Shown here: piece by piece, positions 10,674 through 23,303 of the stretch | Layout of the letters: each line of letters begins with the position of its first letter | Numbering within the stretch: the stretch's first letter is position 1 | Assembly: GCA_003290165.1 (NCBI GenBank) | Contig: QNQO01005782.1 | Location: 186,001 to 250,000, forward strand | Length of the DNA stretch: 64,000 nt | Source of the DNA: Berberis thunbergii | Lineage: Eukaryota > Streptophyta > Magnoliopsida > Ranunculales > Berberidaceae | Direction of reading: 5' to 3' | Position numbers and translations under genes: made by a program | Notes under the pieces: generated by a model | What the model was told of the DNA's origin: nothing | Seen by the model: only the letters and a program-made list of their open reading frames with translations | Databases searched by the model: none

Positions 10674-12265
10674 TGATAAGCATTGAAACATTGATTTTTA
10701 CACCTCATTTAGCTATTTTTAGTCTTTAATTGTGCTTGAAATTAATTAAATGTCTCTATTTGTCTCGAATTTGATTAATGTTATAATTTTTGTAAGAAAT
10801 TGAGAAATGTTCTAAATTCAAGACAATTCTACTATAAATTTGCATGACCAGGAGCAATTGAAGAAATTATGAAAATACAAAATTCGAGGCATTTGGGCAT
10901 GTTCATGGAGACATGTTTCAAGATAAGAACTTCAAGTGTGGAACATGCAATCATAAAGACAAATAACACATCAACTCAAAGCATATTCCAAGGATCAAAT
11001 CAAATAATAATTCATTGCCTTAATTTTGTCTCACCATATCTACCTCCGATTAGAAATCCCTTGATGTATCCAGCCGTAATTATGGCACCATTGATTTTAT
11101 ATGATATGACTTGGAGTATAATCAAGGGATATGTGAGATTTGGAGTATAATCAATGGATGTGTAAGATTTTATCCTCATTTATAGCTTTGGAGGATAACA
11201 TTATAAATAGGTTTAGAAACTCTTCGAAATAAGACATCTAGTTTTTTTTTATACATCATTATCTTATCTCTTGCATAGCTTAAATTAGTTTTCTTTTTTT
11301 TGTTAGAGATTTCGTTCAAATTAAGTTTCTTACATGTAAGTTTTTAGTTTTGAATTTAATAAAAGTTAATAATTTTTTATGCATCAGTTATCTTTTTATT
11401 TAGTTAGTTTACTTCCTCATTTACCTTTCTAGTTTCACTCTTAGATTATTTCATCACAATGACAATGGTGGGTTAAACCTCTCCTCTCAAAGAGATGAGA
11501 TGAAACCTACTTGAGTGATGTAGAGATTTTTTTAGCACAACAAATAATAGAACTTGTATAATTTCTTTTAATCTTTGATTCAGCCAATGAATCAAAGTTG
11601 TCAAATCGAAAAATAGACAACGAAGAATTATGCGAAATGAAGATATGGAGTTGGAAACAAGGATTATATTTGTTTTTCATAGTTCTTCAATTCTTTGCAA
11701 ATTATAACCATTCATTGAAAAATAGCAATCGAGAGAGGGATGGATTAATGATGGTTAAGGAATTTATTTAATCATCGAAAGAGGTAAGTGAAATTATATC
11801 ATCGAAAGAGGTAAGTGAATTTCTTTGAGCATGGGTTTTAAATTAAAAGTTAAAGGAATTTGTGCAAGTATTTTAAAAAAATATTATAAAAATTTGTTAA
11901 ATTAATTTCTACAAAGCTAAGAGATGGATTCTTCAATTCTTGATACATATCTTTTATTTGTGAATTTTTTTAGTAATTTTCATCATCAATTTTGAATCAA
12001 AGTTTGTTTTTAAAATAAAAAAATCTACTATTCTCCAAATCTTATTTCCCTTCTTTCCACCAATTCTTAATTTTATTTGATCTTCTAAAGTGTTTCTAAA
12101 ATTTTGAGCTTGAATCATTTTAACTTGGTGAGTAGGACGATAACCCTTACGAACTATTTTACTTGTACTTTTCTTAGAATTTTCCAGGTAATTGATAAGA
12201 AGGGAACAAACACAAAAAAAGTATTGATTTGCATGAAAAATTTTAATTCCTCAAAAAGTCGAGTG
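10674..12265 (+). mobile_element. 5' LTR of Athila family 2
   Basis: Starts TGATAAGCATT and aligns with 23304-23320 plus 39096-40632. A TATAAATAG box is at 11202-11210. The right end is set only by length comparison with the 3' LTR; I do not find the tRNA-Asp type primer site after it. The small frame at 10869-11150 is paralogous to 39333-39581 because both lie in LTR sequence, and is not taken as a gene. Confidence 0.75.
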
Positions 12266-13770
12266 CAACTTGTAATAATTGAATGTTGCTTTTATTTTTG
12301 GTAGATTGTTAGCTTGAGGATACTATTAATTCACTTGAACTAAAAAAAATCAATTGAAAATGTATTGGAAGTCATATTTATTTACAGTTCACAAAATATT
12401 TTTAATTGATTGATCGAAAAAATATATAACTTCTTGACCAAGGCCAGTAAACTAACTTTGCATCTATAATTGCTTGATTGTTTATTTATTTATTTATACA
12501 CCTATTGAACTAAAACAAATCATTAAAAAAAGTAGGATTGTTTTCTTAGACTAATTTTTTTTTCTGTAGCGGACAACCAGTGGTGTATTGGGGAGGGGGG
12601 GGGGGGGGTGGAAGTAAAGAGCAATTGTTTGAACCAAGGAGGCGTAGCTATCAAAAAACCCCTTTTCTTTACCCCACGATGGAAACCTTGTGTCCAAGCT
12701 CACAAGTTAGTAAATATCCCTTTCAGACACATTGTTTTAGTGGCTTGGGTCCTGAGTGAGATTTGATTGGACATTGTTTGATATTTATTTATGTTTTTGC
12801 ATCTTAATGAACTGTGTGGTTGCCTACGTTAATAAACTGCCATAAATAGATAGGGCGGACCTAGCCCTATTTTTAAAACTAGTGGGATTTCATCAACCAC
12901 CTCATCACTCCAACTTTGTGAAACCAAGGCACATAATAAAATCAATTAAGATTATAGGCAATTAGAACAGTATTCATAGAACAACTAAGACCAAGGTGAA
13001 TCTGCTGAATTTTGTATTGATCAAAGCTAAACGTGACGTTGGTTTTAATCTTCAATGAACTCCGGGAGGTCGCAACCACATGGGTAACTCACCCGGTATG
13101 CCGAGTCAATAGAAAAAGGAAGTGGTGCAACTGACAATTTTGGTAAGAAACACACACCCTAAGTGAGTATTTAACAAGCATCATTCTCATATCAATTGGT
13201 CTACAGAGCAGTAACACAAGTACAGTTCTTAATTAGACTACATGATCTTCTGTCACTTGTGCAATAATCCGACTTCTAGCAAATGTAAATTTGACCTCCT
13301 AATTTTGGACTTTGTATTGTTGGATACAAGCTTTTAGGATCATCTTTTAGCATCTTATCTAATTAGGTGATAAAAGATAACAGTGTGACACCCGCTGGTT
13401 TTATTCAATCATGTCCCTCACAGTTCTCAAAATAAAATCTCTTTAAAACGTTGTTTGCGTAGATTAGTCATCTGTGTGGTTAAGCAGTGATTGTTGCTTG
13501 TGTATGCCTTCTTAGTAATCGTCTAGGGATACATGATCTGTGCGTTTTGTCACCGTCATCGTTCCATCACACTCTTATCCTTTTATGAAAGATTGGGAAC
13601 GACCCAACAAGTGCTTGGTTTATTCCCAAAATTTTCTGACCTCCCTAGCAACCGCTTGATTCGGCCCTTAGGTGTTTCTAGCCACCCTAACCCACTCTTT
13701 ACCACCCTCTTCTCTCTGCATCCCCACACTCCTCTCCACCACTCTCCCCACACTATCAAATCAACATTGA
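12266..13770 (+). mobile_element. Athila family 2 leader region
   Basis: From about 12840 to 13330 this matches, in inverse orientation, the leader of the complete Athila element at about 59700-60180 (shared ACCTCATCACTCCA, AACTCCGGGAGG and AACTCACCCGGTATGCCGAGTC tracts in order). 12266-12840 holds a G14 run at 12595-12608 and no recognised feature. Confidence 0.65.
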
Positions 13771-14640
13771 GATGGTAGAGCATTTGATTTGGGAATATAA
13801 TGTTCCCTTTGTTGCTAATGTGCACAAATACATTGAGCTGCCCCCTATCGTGGCAGTTCAATTTGATATCCGGCCAGCTATTATCAATATGTTACCGAAG
13901 TTCCATAGGCTTCATTGAGAAAACCCATATGTCCATCTTGGAAAGTTTCTTGAGATTTTTATTACTTTTAATAACCAAAACATAGATAAGAAAAATGTCA
14001 GGCTTCGCTTGTTTCCTTTTTCCCTTGAGGATTGGGCCACTCCGTGGCTAAACTCCCTTCCTGCCAATTTAATCAAACCATGGGAGGATTTAGTCAGAAG
14101 GTTGTTAGAGAAATACTTTCCCATGAGAATGAACCTAGAAAATAGAAGAGACATTGATGAGTTTTCTCAAGCACATAATAAAAATTTTTATGAAGCATGG
14201 GACCGCTTTCAAGATTTACTCAACAAGCGTCTTCATCATGGCTTTGAAAAACAAGTTTTAGTACAAAGTTTTTGCAATGGATTGACTGTCGAGTCTCGAA
14301 ATATGATCGAGTCCATGCACCAAGGAAAATTCATGCGTAAGACTAATACTGCTGCTTATACATTTCTAAGTTATTTTGTTGATGATCTAGACAATGGTTT
14401 GCCCATAGAGACTTGAAACCTAGTACTTTTAAAAAATCACTTCTATTTAAAACAACAAGATTCAAAATCCGACATCAAAACCTTATTCAAGGACTTTGCT
14501 AAGGGAATTAAATTTATTGTTACGAACTCTATCTCCCAAGCCAAAGAGCAAACCTCCAACCCTTGTACCTTTTGCCTCAAGGTAGATCATATCGATTGTG
14601 ATTGTCCTCTATGTCTGGGTGGCAATGAACATTAAGATGA
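13771..14640 (+). pseudogene. Athila gag, degenerate
   Basis: Gag is the structural polyprotein that packages element RNA. One readable part, 14009-14416, gives RLFPFSLED...W...L followed by FYEAWDRFQDLLNKRLHHGF and a GLTVESRNMIE motif, paralleling the gag at 58464-59421. Further on, CTFCLKVDHIDCDCP (about 14563-14607) is a CX2CX4HX4C zinc knuckle. Upstream, about 13820-14010, gives PPIVAVQFDIRPAIINMLPKF and NPYVHLGKFLEIF, matching the N-terminal gag of the other element. Stops and frame changes interrupt it. Confidence 0.8.
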
Positions 14641-14915
14641 CGTGTGTTTTAATAGTGAACGTAATTCCAACACATGCGGTCAAACCTACACATTTGCAAA
14701 TCAAAATCACTTTAACCTTTCCTATGGCGGTGGCTTTTATGAACAACTGCTTATGAGTTCAGGGAATCCTACTGGTTTCCAACACACTAGGCAACCTAGT
14801 TGACAAGCCCACAACTCATGCACTTATCCTAGGCACAGTCAACATGGATCTCAATCTAAACAGTGACAACAAAATCAATATCCATCTTAGAGAGGACAAC
14901 TTCCATTCCAGCAGC

Positions 14916-16350
14916 CAAGGAATGCGATTTCTAGAAATGTGTTGAAATTTCACCAAATATTTCTTATTTTGAAGTTACCGAACTCTCTTTCGAAATTCAA
15001 AATATGTCAAAATTTTTCTGAGAAAAGAAATAAATATTTTAATCTCTGTATATTTTAACATGTTATAATTTTATTTTAGTATCAAAAGTTTGTTATGTGA
15101 TTGATTCTTATATAATATTCAGGGGGTGTATTGTATCTGGATTTTGTGGGCAATTTAATAAATTCCATGGATTCTGAAAATCCAAGTGTATTCAATTTGG
15201 ATTTTAAAAAGTCCACAAAAGTCTAGGGGTATTAAATCAGAATTTTAAAAAGTCTTTCTGAAATCCACAAAGTCTAGGGGTATTCAATATGGATTTCAGA
15301 AAGTCCACAAAAGTTTTAGGGTATTCAAAATATCATTCATATTTATGGATTTGGAAAATCATGGATTCTCATGGACTTTGTAGTGTTAGGTATAAATAAC
15401 AAAGTTCAATAGTTTGCCAGCCTCCAAATCAAAGATTTCAACATGAAAAAAAGTCTCCCAAAGTTCTTCCTTGTGCCAACTGCGAAGAGGTTGGTTCCCA
15501 TCCTCTTGTTTTCTCGATTCTTTTTCTATCTTTGCATAAACACAAGAGAGAGAGAGAGAGATGACGATGACTAGCCTGCCTTTACGTTTATACAAAATAC
15601 ACAACACTCCACCAAAAGCTCTCTCTTTTATCACATCTTCTTCTTCTTCTCTGTAAATGAACGATTTTCATGGCTTTTTTACAATCTCCATCATCTATCG
15701 TTGAACCCATGTTACCCCTTGGGTCCTTTACTGTACAAGAGATTCAGGAGAGTCAAGGGAGACGAGAAGATGAATCAACCCATAACCCATTTTCAATTTG
15801 CAGATGTTCCCTTTCATCTACAATAAACAAAATCCATCAAAGCAATAAGGCCCACCAGCTGTTTGTAGAATTTCTTTTACTCTCTAATGTCTAATATATT
15901 TGGTTTGTTAGAGGATATGTCATTACCAACTTCTTTTTTATCTTGCAAATAATTAGAAATCTGTAAAAGTTGTTCATACAAAGTCTGTGGATTTTCATAA
16001 ATCTCTAGAAAGCCTCTAGCAAAAGTCTATGGATTTAAGAAATCAGCAGAAGTCCGTGGACAATTTAAAGAGTCTGTGGACAATTTAAAGAGTCCGTGGA
16101 CTTTTCAAATTATTTATCAATTCCATAAGAATCCATATACAATACACCCCTCTCAGTTTGTATGACACTACGAGTCGTGTGAGACTTTTTATGTAGTATT
16201 TAAAAGATTAAAATGCATAATTTATATTGTTAAATTTGAAATCAAGATCGGAATTTTTACATTTTTTCTTAACAAAACAAAATATTTCATGAAATAATTC
16301 TTAAAATCAGTGTTATGAAATTAACTTGAAAAACGAAATCACAATCCTTG
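14916..16350. mobile_element. hAT-like MITE nested in Athila relic
   Basis: Ends CAAGGAATGCGATTTC and the inverse GAAATCACAATCCTTG. An 8-bp direct repeat flanks it: CCAGCAGC (14908-14915) and CCAGTAGC (16351-16358), one mismatch, as hAT elements make. The Athila protein region continues across it. A second TIR element is inserted inside at about 15121-16153. It belongs to the same end family as 4302-4871. Confidence 0.75.
15121..16153. mobile_element. TIR element with subterminal repeats, superfamily unresolved
   Basis: The outer ends GGGGTGTATTGTAT and ATACAATACACCCC are inverted repeats. Inside each end, motifs such as AAAGTCYRTGG and AAAGTCTAGGGGTATTCAA recur several times (15180-15330 and 15960-16110). 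The centre (15390-15900) is GC-richer, has a GA run at 15548-15561 and contains small frames I do not recognise. No target duplication could be defined. Confidence 0.6.
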
Positions 16351-17190
16351 CCAGTAGCATCAACCTATGCCCTTCTCTATGGTTTTCGTCCCTCATAATT
16401 CCTATGGTCAACCTCAGAATAGCAACTCACGTGACTTGGTGCCTCAAACTCAATATGGTGCTCCTGTACCATCACCAAAACCATCATTGGATGATATGAT
16501 GCACCAATTAATGGCCACCAATGCAGCTAATTCCAAGCCATTCACCAGCTTCAGCAACGGTTGCAACATTTGAGTGTGAGAAGGGAAAAAAGAACATTTC
16601 CAAGCCAACCCATCCCTAATCCAAAGGGTGTTATCCAAACCCATGTCAATGAAATTGGAAGTAGTTCTGACTCGCATGGAGAAGTTAAAGCAGTTACAAC
16701 CCTTCGTTTTGGGCGAGCAATTGATAATGATGTATAATAACCTAAGAAAATTAATGTGATTTCCAAAGTGAGTGTTCCTAAATCATTTGAAAAATCTAGA
16801 GGTTCTTCTAAAACCAATTCATACCCACCCTCTCAGCTTCCCTTAGAGCCAAGAAAGTATATACCTAAGGCACATTTTCCCAAAGCCCTTTCAGGTATCA
16901 AAATTTTTTAAGGACGTGCACAAAAAAGAGAAAAATAGAAGTCCCTAAAGTTGTATGCCTTGCAAGCGATGCCACATCGCTTATTCAACAAACTGGAGTG
17001 ATTAAGTACAAGGATCCAAGAACCCCTACTATACCATGTTTCATTGGAAAGACTTTGAAAGTCATGCCTTTATTGACTTAGGAGCTAGTGTGAACTTCTT
17101 ACCTTATCATATATATTTAGGACTTGGATTGAAGGAGATGCAACCAAGAAAGGTAGTTCTTACCTTGGCTAAACTGTCGGCGACATGCCC
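16351..17190 (+). pseudogene. Athila gag-protease linker and protease, degenerate
   Basis: The reading includes VKAVTTLRFGRAIDN (about 16683-16727), matching VKSITTLRSGKQVDN in the complete element, and FIDLGASVNFLPYHIY (about 17067-17114), the Athila aspartic protease core with the DLGAS variant of the usual D-S/T-G motif. Several stops interrupt it. Homology stops abruptly near 17180-17190 where Tat sequence begins. Confidence 0.75.
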
Positions 17191-17629
17191 ACTATCGGAC
17201 ATGACTATGCAACAACGGTTCTGAGTCATTCGTAGCACAAACGTTCAAGCTCTCAGCAGCTGACAAACCATTCGACTTCCTATCAATCCAACCAGCCTAT
17301 GCCAAAGTAAGACGACAAGGCGAAACGTAAAATGCACGATAGGGACAACGAATACAAAACAAGTACAGAGCACAATCAAGATAAAATTGTTTTCATTAAC
17401 AGACAAAGCAAAATGGGTACAAGTACACGAAGTTTACACTTGATCAGGAGAAGGTACAGAAACAGAAGAGCTAAGCTTAACAGAGGAAGGGACAGGGGTA
17501 GCATCCATACGCGTTACGGCCTGAGCATCAAGGTCCGAACCACCCTCTTCGTCCAACACCTCAAAGGCAACAGACAAGTGTATATACGACATATTTTTAT
17601 ATTGACCAAGATCCCATTCTGGATGCTTC

Positions 17630-19764
17630 TCCTTTATTAGTACTAGCAGCTCCCACCTACCGTGTACATTCCAACAGCTCCAACTTGCCAGTCAACGCAT
17701 CAACCTGAGACTGCTATGTAGCCAAACTGCTCTTCACAGTGCTGAGCTCGTACGTTTCCAATTTGAGCAGGTCATTGGCCTTCCTTGCCTCCTGAGCTTT
17801 GAACTCCACGTCAAACTCCAATTGTTGTTTTTGAGCAGCCCATTCAGCCTACTTCAAAGCATTCTCGTCAGTAAGAGATCGCAGTATAGAACACACCTCA
17901 GCCGCTGCTTCCTATGCGACCTCCATGTCTTGGCGGGCTTAGTCCGACCCCTATTTGAATGTCCCTCGCAGACACCGTCTCCGCTAGATCACGCTCAAGG
18001 GCTTCCAAATGAACCCTCCAAGTCTCAGCAACCACATATGACTACCCCGACCTCTTTTCTTCTGCCTGCTTCCTCAACCGCTCAATTTCATAGAGCGTGT
18101 CGGAATATAGCGCTTACATGTGCGATAAGACACGTTCCATGGTGTACACCCTTTCACAAGCTGCCTCGACTTCTGTTCCAGCAACGACCACCTGGCTCAA
18201 GTGAGACATACTCAGCATAAGGTACTTAAAATCCATATCCATACACCCCTCTAGCGTATTATCCTTGGGTTTTGAAGCGTAATCCATCATCCAGCTATAA
18301 TGCCTACTTTTATGCTTCATTGAAGCATATTCTACGTCAACCTCTTGATGCCAGACCTGGGTGCTCATCTTTATTAAGTCCGACACAAAGAGGCTGATCC
18401 ACGCATCCGGATGAAGCTCCCACAGATCAAGAATTACACTAGCACCACCCTTCGAAGTAACCATTGTTCCCAGTCTCTCCTTCGCAACTTTTCCCTTTTC
18501 AGGAACAACTGACCCTTTAGTGCGAGACGTCTTAACAGGATCCAAAGGAAGAGGAGGAAGTGAGTTATCCAAAGGACCCTCCAACACCTCAAGTTGTGGT
18601 CTGGAACGAGACGGTGAACAATGCGGACTATAAGAAACTTGGCATGTGCCACCACGACCACTATCAGACAACGCACCAGCAGGACGGTCAGGCTTCAGAA
18701 CCTCGGGCGGATCTTCATGGGAACCTTCAATCAGAGTAGTACTACATGAATTGGCACGAGTAAAGGCCACCATTGCAACCCTCATCAATAACTCACTCAA
18801 AGCTTCTGTTTGCGTAGCACTGAGATTCGATCGAATTCTCACTCTTCACTCACTGGAGTAGGTCGTGTTGAAGACGACCCAGTTCTGATGAGAGACCTCT
18901 TTGAACTCACAAATGAGGCAAATATCTAAGACGAATCCTCTGCATTAGACAACACAGGAGCTTTGGCCCTAGCGGCCTTCCTCTTCCTTGTAGGGCCTCA
19001 TTTTCAAGCTTAACTCGTGATGTTCGGTAAAGAGTGGCTGCCACGTGTCAGTTGTCCAACAATCCACTGCGAACGAAGTTGGGAATGCATATAACATCCA
19101 CCACGTTACTTATTGACAAACCACAGAACTCCATAGTGTTTTGCTCATCTATGGTAAGAGGAGTAGTGGGAAACCGTCCTGCAAGAAAAATTACCGATGA
19201 TTAGCACACATTCAAGTGCAGCAAAACCAGACGAAAAAGTTGTACTTACGAAGTGGTTTGAACTCTTGTTCTAGCGGACGACCCCTGAACTAGAAGTACT
19301 TTGAATCCACGGGGGCCAAGAGGCAATACTTCTACTAAAACTTGAAGTCATCTGGAAAATTCACGAAGCAAGCCGACAACATCATCTTATAGACAACGTT
19401 AGTCTTCAACCGATGAGAAGTCATCAACTGGATCACTCGTGGAGTCATGCCCTAATCAGAATGAGAAGGATGATCCTGTATCCATTAGTCCCCAACTAGG
19501 CCGGACGAATCCCAAGGATGTCCAAGAATTCCCAAATCATATACAGAATGACAAAGCATACTCCGATTTGAACCATCCCCCGGTGTAAACAGATGAACCC
19601 CACCGGTGGCGACATTTGCTTCTGGTCACCCTTCAAAACAAATAATGGCAGGTCCTTAGGGACCCCAAACTTTCAGCAAGACCGGGTTCAGAAAGCAATC
19701 TGCCTTCGAAAAACTCAAGGCCTCTGGCCAAGGTTGCATCATCAAGATGGTTTTGTTGAGCCAT
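17630..19764 (-). pseudogene. Tat antisense ORF, putative gypsy-type transposon domain
   Basis: Tat elements can carry an extra ORF antisense to gag-pol. The start is MAQQNHLDDATLARG at 19764. It passes, with frameshifts, through EFFEGRLLSEPGLAESL, GVPKDLPLFVLKGDQ and FICLHRGMVQIGVCFVILYM / FLDILGIRPA, which resembles the PF04195-type domain as I remember it. Residues from 18842 to 18114 form a 242-codon open segment. Around 17850-17670 lies a heptad-rich region (QKQQLEFDVEFKAQEARK, LKLETYELSTVKSSLATQ) that looks like a coiled coil. There are many stops. Its function in these elements is unknown. Confidence 0.65.
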
Positions 19765-20028
19765 GAAGAAGACGAACAAACTTTCTAATCAGAAGATGAA
19801 CAAAGTAATATTTTCAAAAGCAAAGGAAATAGAAGGGTCAGACTCTGCACAGCGGATGACCTAAATAGGGATTAGGTTCCCGCCATTTTTCCACTGAACC
19901 GGCACACGTTCAATAATGCAACACGCGACTCAAGTAGTGATTCAGACTCAATCATCATGAGCGACGTATATTTTCAAGAGATGACTTAGCAAACTGATGT
20001 GAAAACCCACTAACTCAGGGGGAATAGC

Positions 20029-20717
20029 TGATGATACACCAAAATGGTCACATCCCTGAGCCATACACGTGTCGTGATGATCTCGAGGAACTACGAACCC
20101 CAACATCATCCCAACACTGATCCGACCCAAGCGGCTTAAAGTTCACCCAATGTAGTCCACTAAACGGACACGTAAGCGTACCGAACTCTTATAGCTCACT
20201 ACGCTTACGTGTCTCACACCTATCCTCAATACCCGTAAGCCCTACTAAGTCAAGTGTATTGAGGATTAGCTTCAGACATGCAACTAAAGCAGCTCTCCGC
20301 TTCCAATTAGGGATCAAATACTAGAGTACATATCACACAGGGAAACTTCCTCCTACGGATTACTCATTGATAGAGAACTATCTCCCACGTATCTAGGAGC
20401 ATAGGGCTAACAAAGAACTTTCTTTCTACAACACGACTCTTAATTAGAAAAGGATCTCCACGAAGATCTCTTTCTTAAACTATGCCATCGATAGCCTGGT
20501 CAAACTAGAACTCCTGCAATATAAATAAGACATGAGGTTGGTAAGCTAAGGTACACTACAATTGTCTGTTTATAGCATTACACCTTCCTTACATCCTTGT
20601 CTGACTTTAGCATCGGAGTGCCATCGGCCACCACAATGGTGGTTCGTGGCTCACATGCGTTACTTTTGCAGGTCACCAGGACTAGATCAAAGCAAGGAGC
20701 GGAAAACGACTACATCA
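20029..20717 (+). mobile_element. 3' LTR of the Tat fragment
   Basis: Starts TGATGATACACC after a purine tract and ends ...CTACATCA. It contains TATAAATAAG at about 20520-20529 and a downstream GCATCGGAGTGCCATCGGCC motif typical of the R-U5 part of Tat LTRs. Only one LTR is present, so ends are inferred from TG...CA and from the resumption of Athila sequence at 20718. Confidence 0.6.
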
Positions 20718-21330
20718 CTTACCATCTTCAAACAAGCAGTTAAGTTGAAGTCTCAAATCATCAAATCGAGAACATCCTCGAAAACACTATCAATCCAAAT
20801 CAAAAATATTGGTTTTTACGCCTTGTGGGCATATCGAACTGCATTCAAAACTCCTTTAGGATGTCTCCCTATAGATTGGTCTTTGGTAAACCTTGACACC
20901 TTCCTGTTGAACTCTAACATAAAACTTATTGGACTGCAAAGAGTCTAAACTTTGACTTGAATATGGCTGGTCAACAACAAAATTTTTAGCTTGATGAGCT
21001 AGAAAAATTGATGTAAGATGCTTCTTATCCAAGAACTACAAAGATAAAATGAAGTGGATACATGATGAGAAAATAGTTCCATCTTGGTGAGAAAGTCCTG
21101 CTCTACAACTCTCGTCTTCACATCTTTTCAGGTAAGTTAAAAACTCGCTGGTCTAGTCCATTCATTGTTCGTGATGTTAAAAACTATGGTTTCATCACCA
21201 TAGAAAACCCTACTAATGACTGTATCTTTCAAGTAAATGGATAGCGACTGAAGCCATACCAAGAACTTCCTACAAGGTCAGTGGAAACTATCTAGTTGAC
21301 TGATCCTAACTATGAGGATTAGTCACGCGC
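20718..21330 (+). pseudogene. Athila integrase C-terminal part, degenerate
   Basis: Readable pieces in order: TYHLQTS, VEVSNHQIENILENT (contains the expected catalytic Glu position), [14 protein letters not shown], and near the end STNDCIFQVNG then RLKPYQELPT. The order and spacing match the C-terminal third of the 836-codon frame at 53974-56484. Stops and shifts are frequent. Confidence 0.75.
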
Positions 21331-23303
21331 ACAAACTCCTACTCCACTAAGCCTGTGTTGGAGGTGGTACTCACCACCCCCATTGCATCCGGCCAACGAA
21401 ATTAAACTTAGCGCTATTGGGAAGCGGCCCAAACAATTTATGCATTCATTCATTAAAAAAAACACCAGAGATTAACAATACGACCAATGGTTGTTTGAGG
21501 TGATGTATTTTTTGTTAATGCATCACCCCGCCAACTCGATCTATTTCATTGCAAGGACGATATAGATGTTCAACAAATCACCTGAGGTAATAAGTTTCAA
21601 TTTTTATTAATCACTACCCATTTTATTTGTTTAACATTGGGGACTGTGTTTTATTTGTTGGTGGTGAGGAGATTTATCAAAATTCATACATCTTTTGAAA
21701 ATCTAAAAAATAAAAAAATGTGTGGTACCATAATTATGATGAGATTGGATTACTTGATTCGCTACATTTAGGCAAAAAGATGTTGAAAATTTATTACTAG
21801 AGTAAACATCTTATTTGAGCCTTTAGGAACAAACATTTTTGCACAATGGCCACGAATGTAGTTTGGAATAAATAAGTAATTTCCTGATAATCTAGAAGAA
21901 TAATAGTGAAAACTTTTACCTTGTGAGTTATCAGACATTTCATTTATTCAGAGGGTTTTTACATAACTCTGAGTCAGATGATGACTCAAATTTATTGGAT
22001 CTCACATTAACTTGTTTTGAAGTCTTGTTACTCTTTTTTTGGTTGATCACTGAGGATGACATATTTTTCGAGTTAAGAGAAACATAGGTCTTGTAGTCTA
22101 TTTGAGATTTACAACCATTACCAAACCTTAGAAGGCAAATTAGGCATCTCGTCCATCTATACCTTCTCAAAACATCTTGCTAACCATTCCATCCAAATCC
22201 AATGTTAGCATTTTTGTTGGTTTATTAAACAAAAAAAAAACCTCGTTGCCATTTATGTTTCTGAAAAAGTGTTGGGAAGTTTATGAAGAAAAGAGGACAA
22301 ATGCAAAGTGAAAATCCAAGATCCAAGGTACTTAAAAAGGGTTGGGTTATGAAGAAGAAAACAAATAAAAAAAAGTTCTGAAGAAGAAAGGAAATAAAAG
22401 GAAGTGACTGATGATTTCCTTATTAAGCTACTTGAAGACCTACCTTTTCACAAACATTTTTTTACTTACCATTTACCCCACTCTCTCTCATCAAAAAAAA
22501 AAAAACTTACTATCTACCCCACTCTTTCTCATCCAAAAGAAAAAGAAAAAATTACAGCTAGATTAATTTTTCCTTAAAGAAATCATAATTAACCCTATGG
22601 TATGGTATGATAAAAAGTGGATAGTAGATGAGAATGCACTATGGTGAGTAATTCGTGATTCATGCAAGTGATCAACATTCATTCATTGAGACTATTATTT
22701 TTTTTCATGTCCGTTTGTTCTTATGTACATGTGAGACGTCTAAATTTTCACACTCTCTTTTCCTCACATGTAAGAGAGAAAATATATAATCTTAGAGTAA
22801 TCATTTTAGTCGACAAACTGGTGAGTTTTAAAGTCAAGACGACTATTCCAAATATGGATTAGGATGTACTTTACTATGACAAGAAAAATTGTATGTGGTT
22901 GTTTATTCACACACACCTTGTTCCAAAGTTGCTCAGTCGTCATGTGCATTTTAGTAACTAACTACATATGGTTCTTGTCTTCTATATGATTGAATAACAA
23001 TGATATTCTCTGAGAGAAATAAGGGAGACACCAATTTTTTATTTAAAAAAAAAGTTATGTTTGTGGGTGTTCATCCCGGATAACCCTCAAAAGGCTAAAA
23101 CTCCAAAGTGTCACGCTAGAGGTTTAATGCATTATTGCACATTATAAATGCAATCGAGTCATTCCAGCAAAAGTGCCATGAGTTATTTGTGAAGTTTAGG
23201 AACAATAAAACAAGGGTTTTTGTGAGCTTATCTTTTTTTGTGCTTCTCTTTGCTCGAGGACTAGCAAAAGGTTGTTTGGGGGGGGGGGGGGGGGGGGGCG
23301 GTG
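21331..23303 (+). mobile_element. Athila family 2 3' region and polypurine tract
   Basis: No env-like ORF is readable. The region ends TTTGCTCGAGGACTAGCAAAA (23251-23271), then a run of 21 G residues at 23278-23298, and CGGTG before the LTR at 23304. The complete Athila element has the same TGCTCGAGGACTAGCAAAA motif next to its polypurine tract. 22490-22500 is an A run. Confidence 0.6.

Larger units (their letters stand above)
17190..20717 (+). mobile_element. Tat-lineage 3' fragment (antisense ORF plus 3' LTR)
   Basis: This piece interrupts the Athila relic. It holds an antisense ORF region (17630-19764, -), a purine-rich AGGGGGAATAG tract before the LTR, and one LTR (20029-20717, +). gag-pol and the 5' LTR are absent. 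Because the Athila RT and most of integrase are missing at the same junction, one deletion probably removed both the Tat 5' part and the adjoining Athila sequence. Right after the LTR, Athila integrase resumes. Confidence 0.7.

Noticed and set aside
10869..11150. 93-codon frame with a relative at 39333-39581
   Set aside because: Similarity is explained by both lying in the two LTRs of Athila family 2; the frames are short and shifted relative to each other.
21940..22170. 76-codon minus-strand frame in the Athila 3' region
   Set aside because: No recognised family, no paralogue in the complete Athila, and no gene context.
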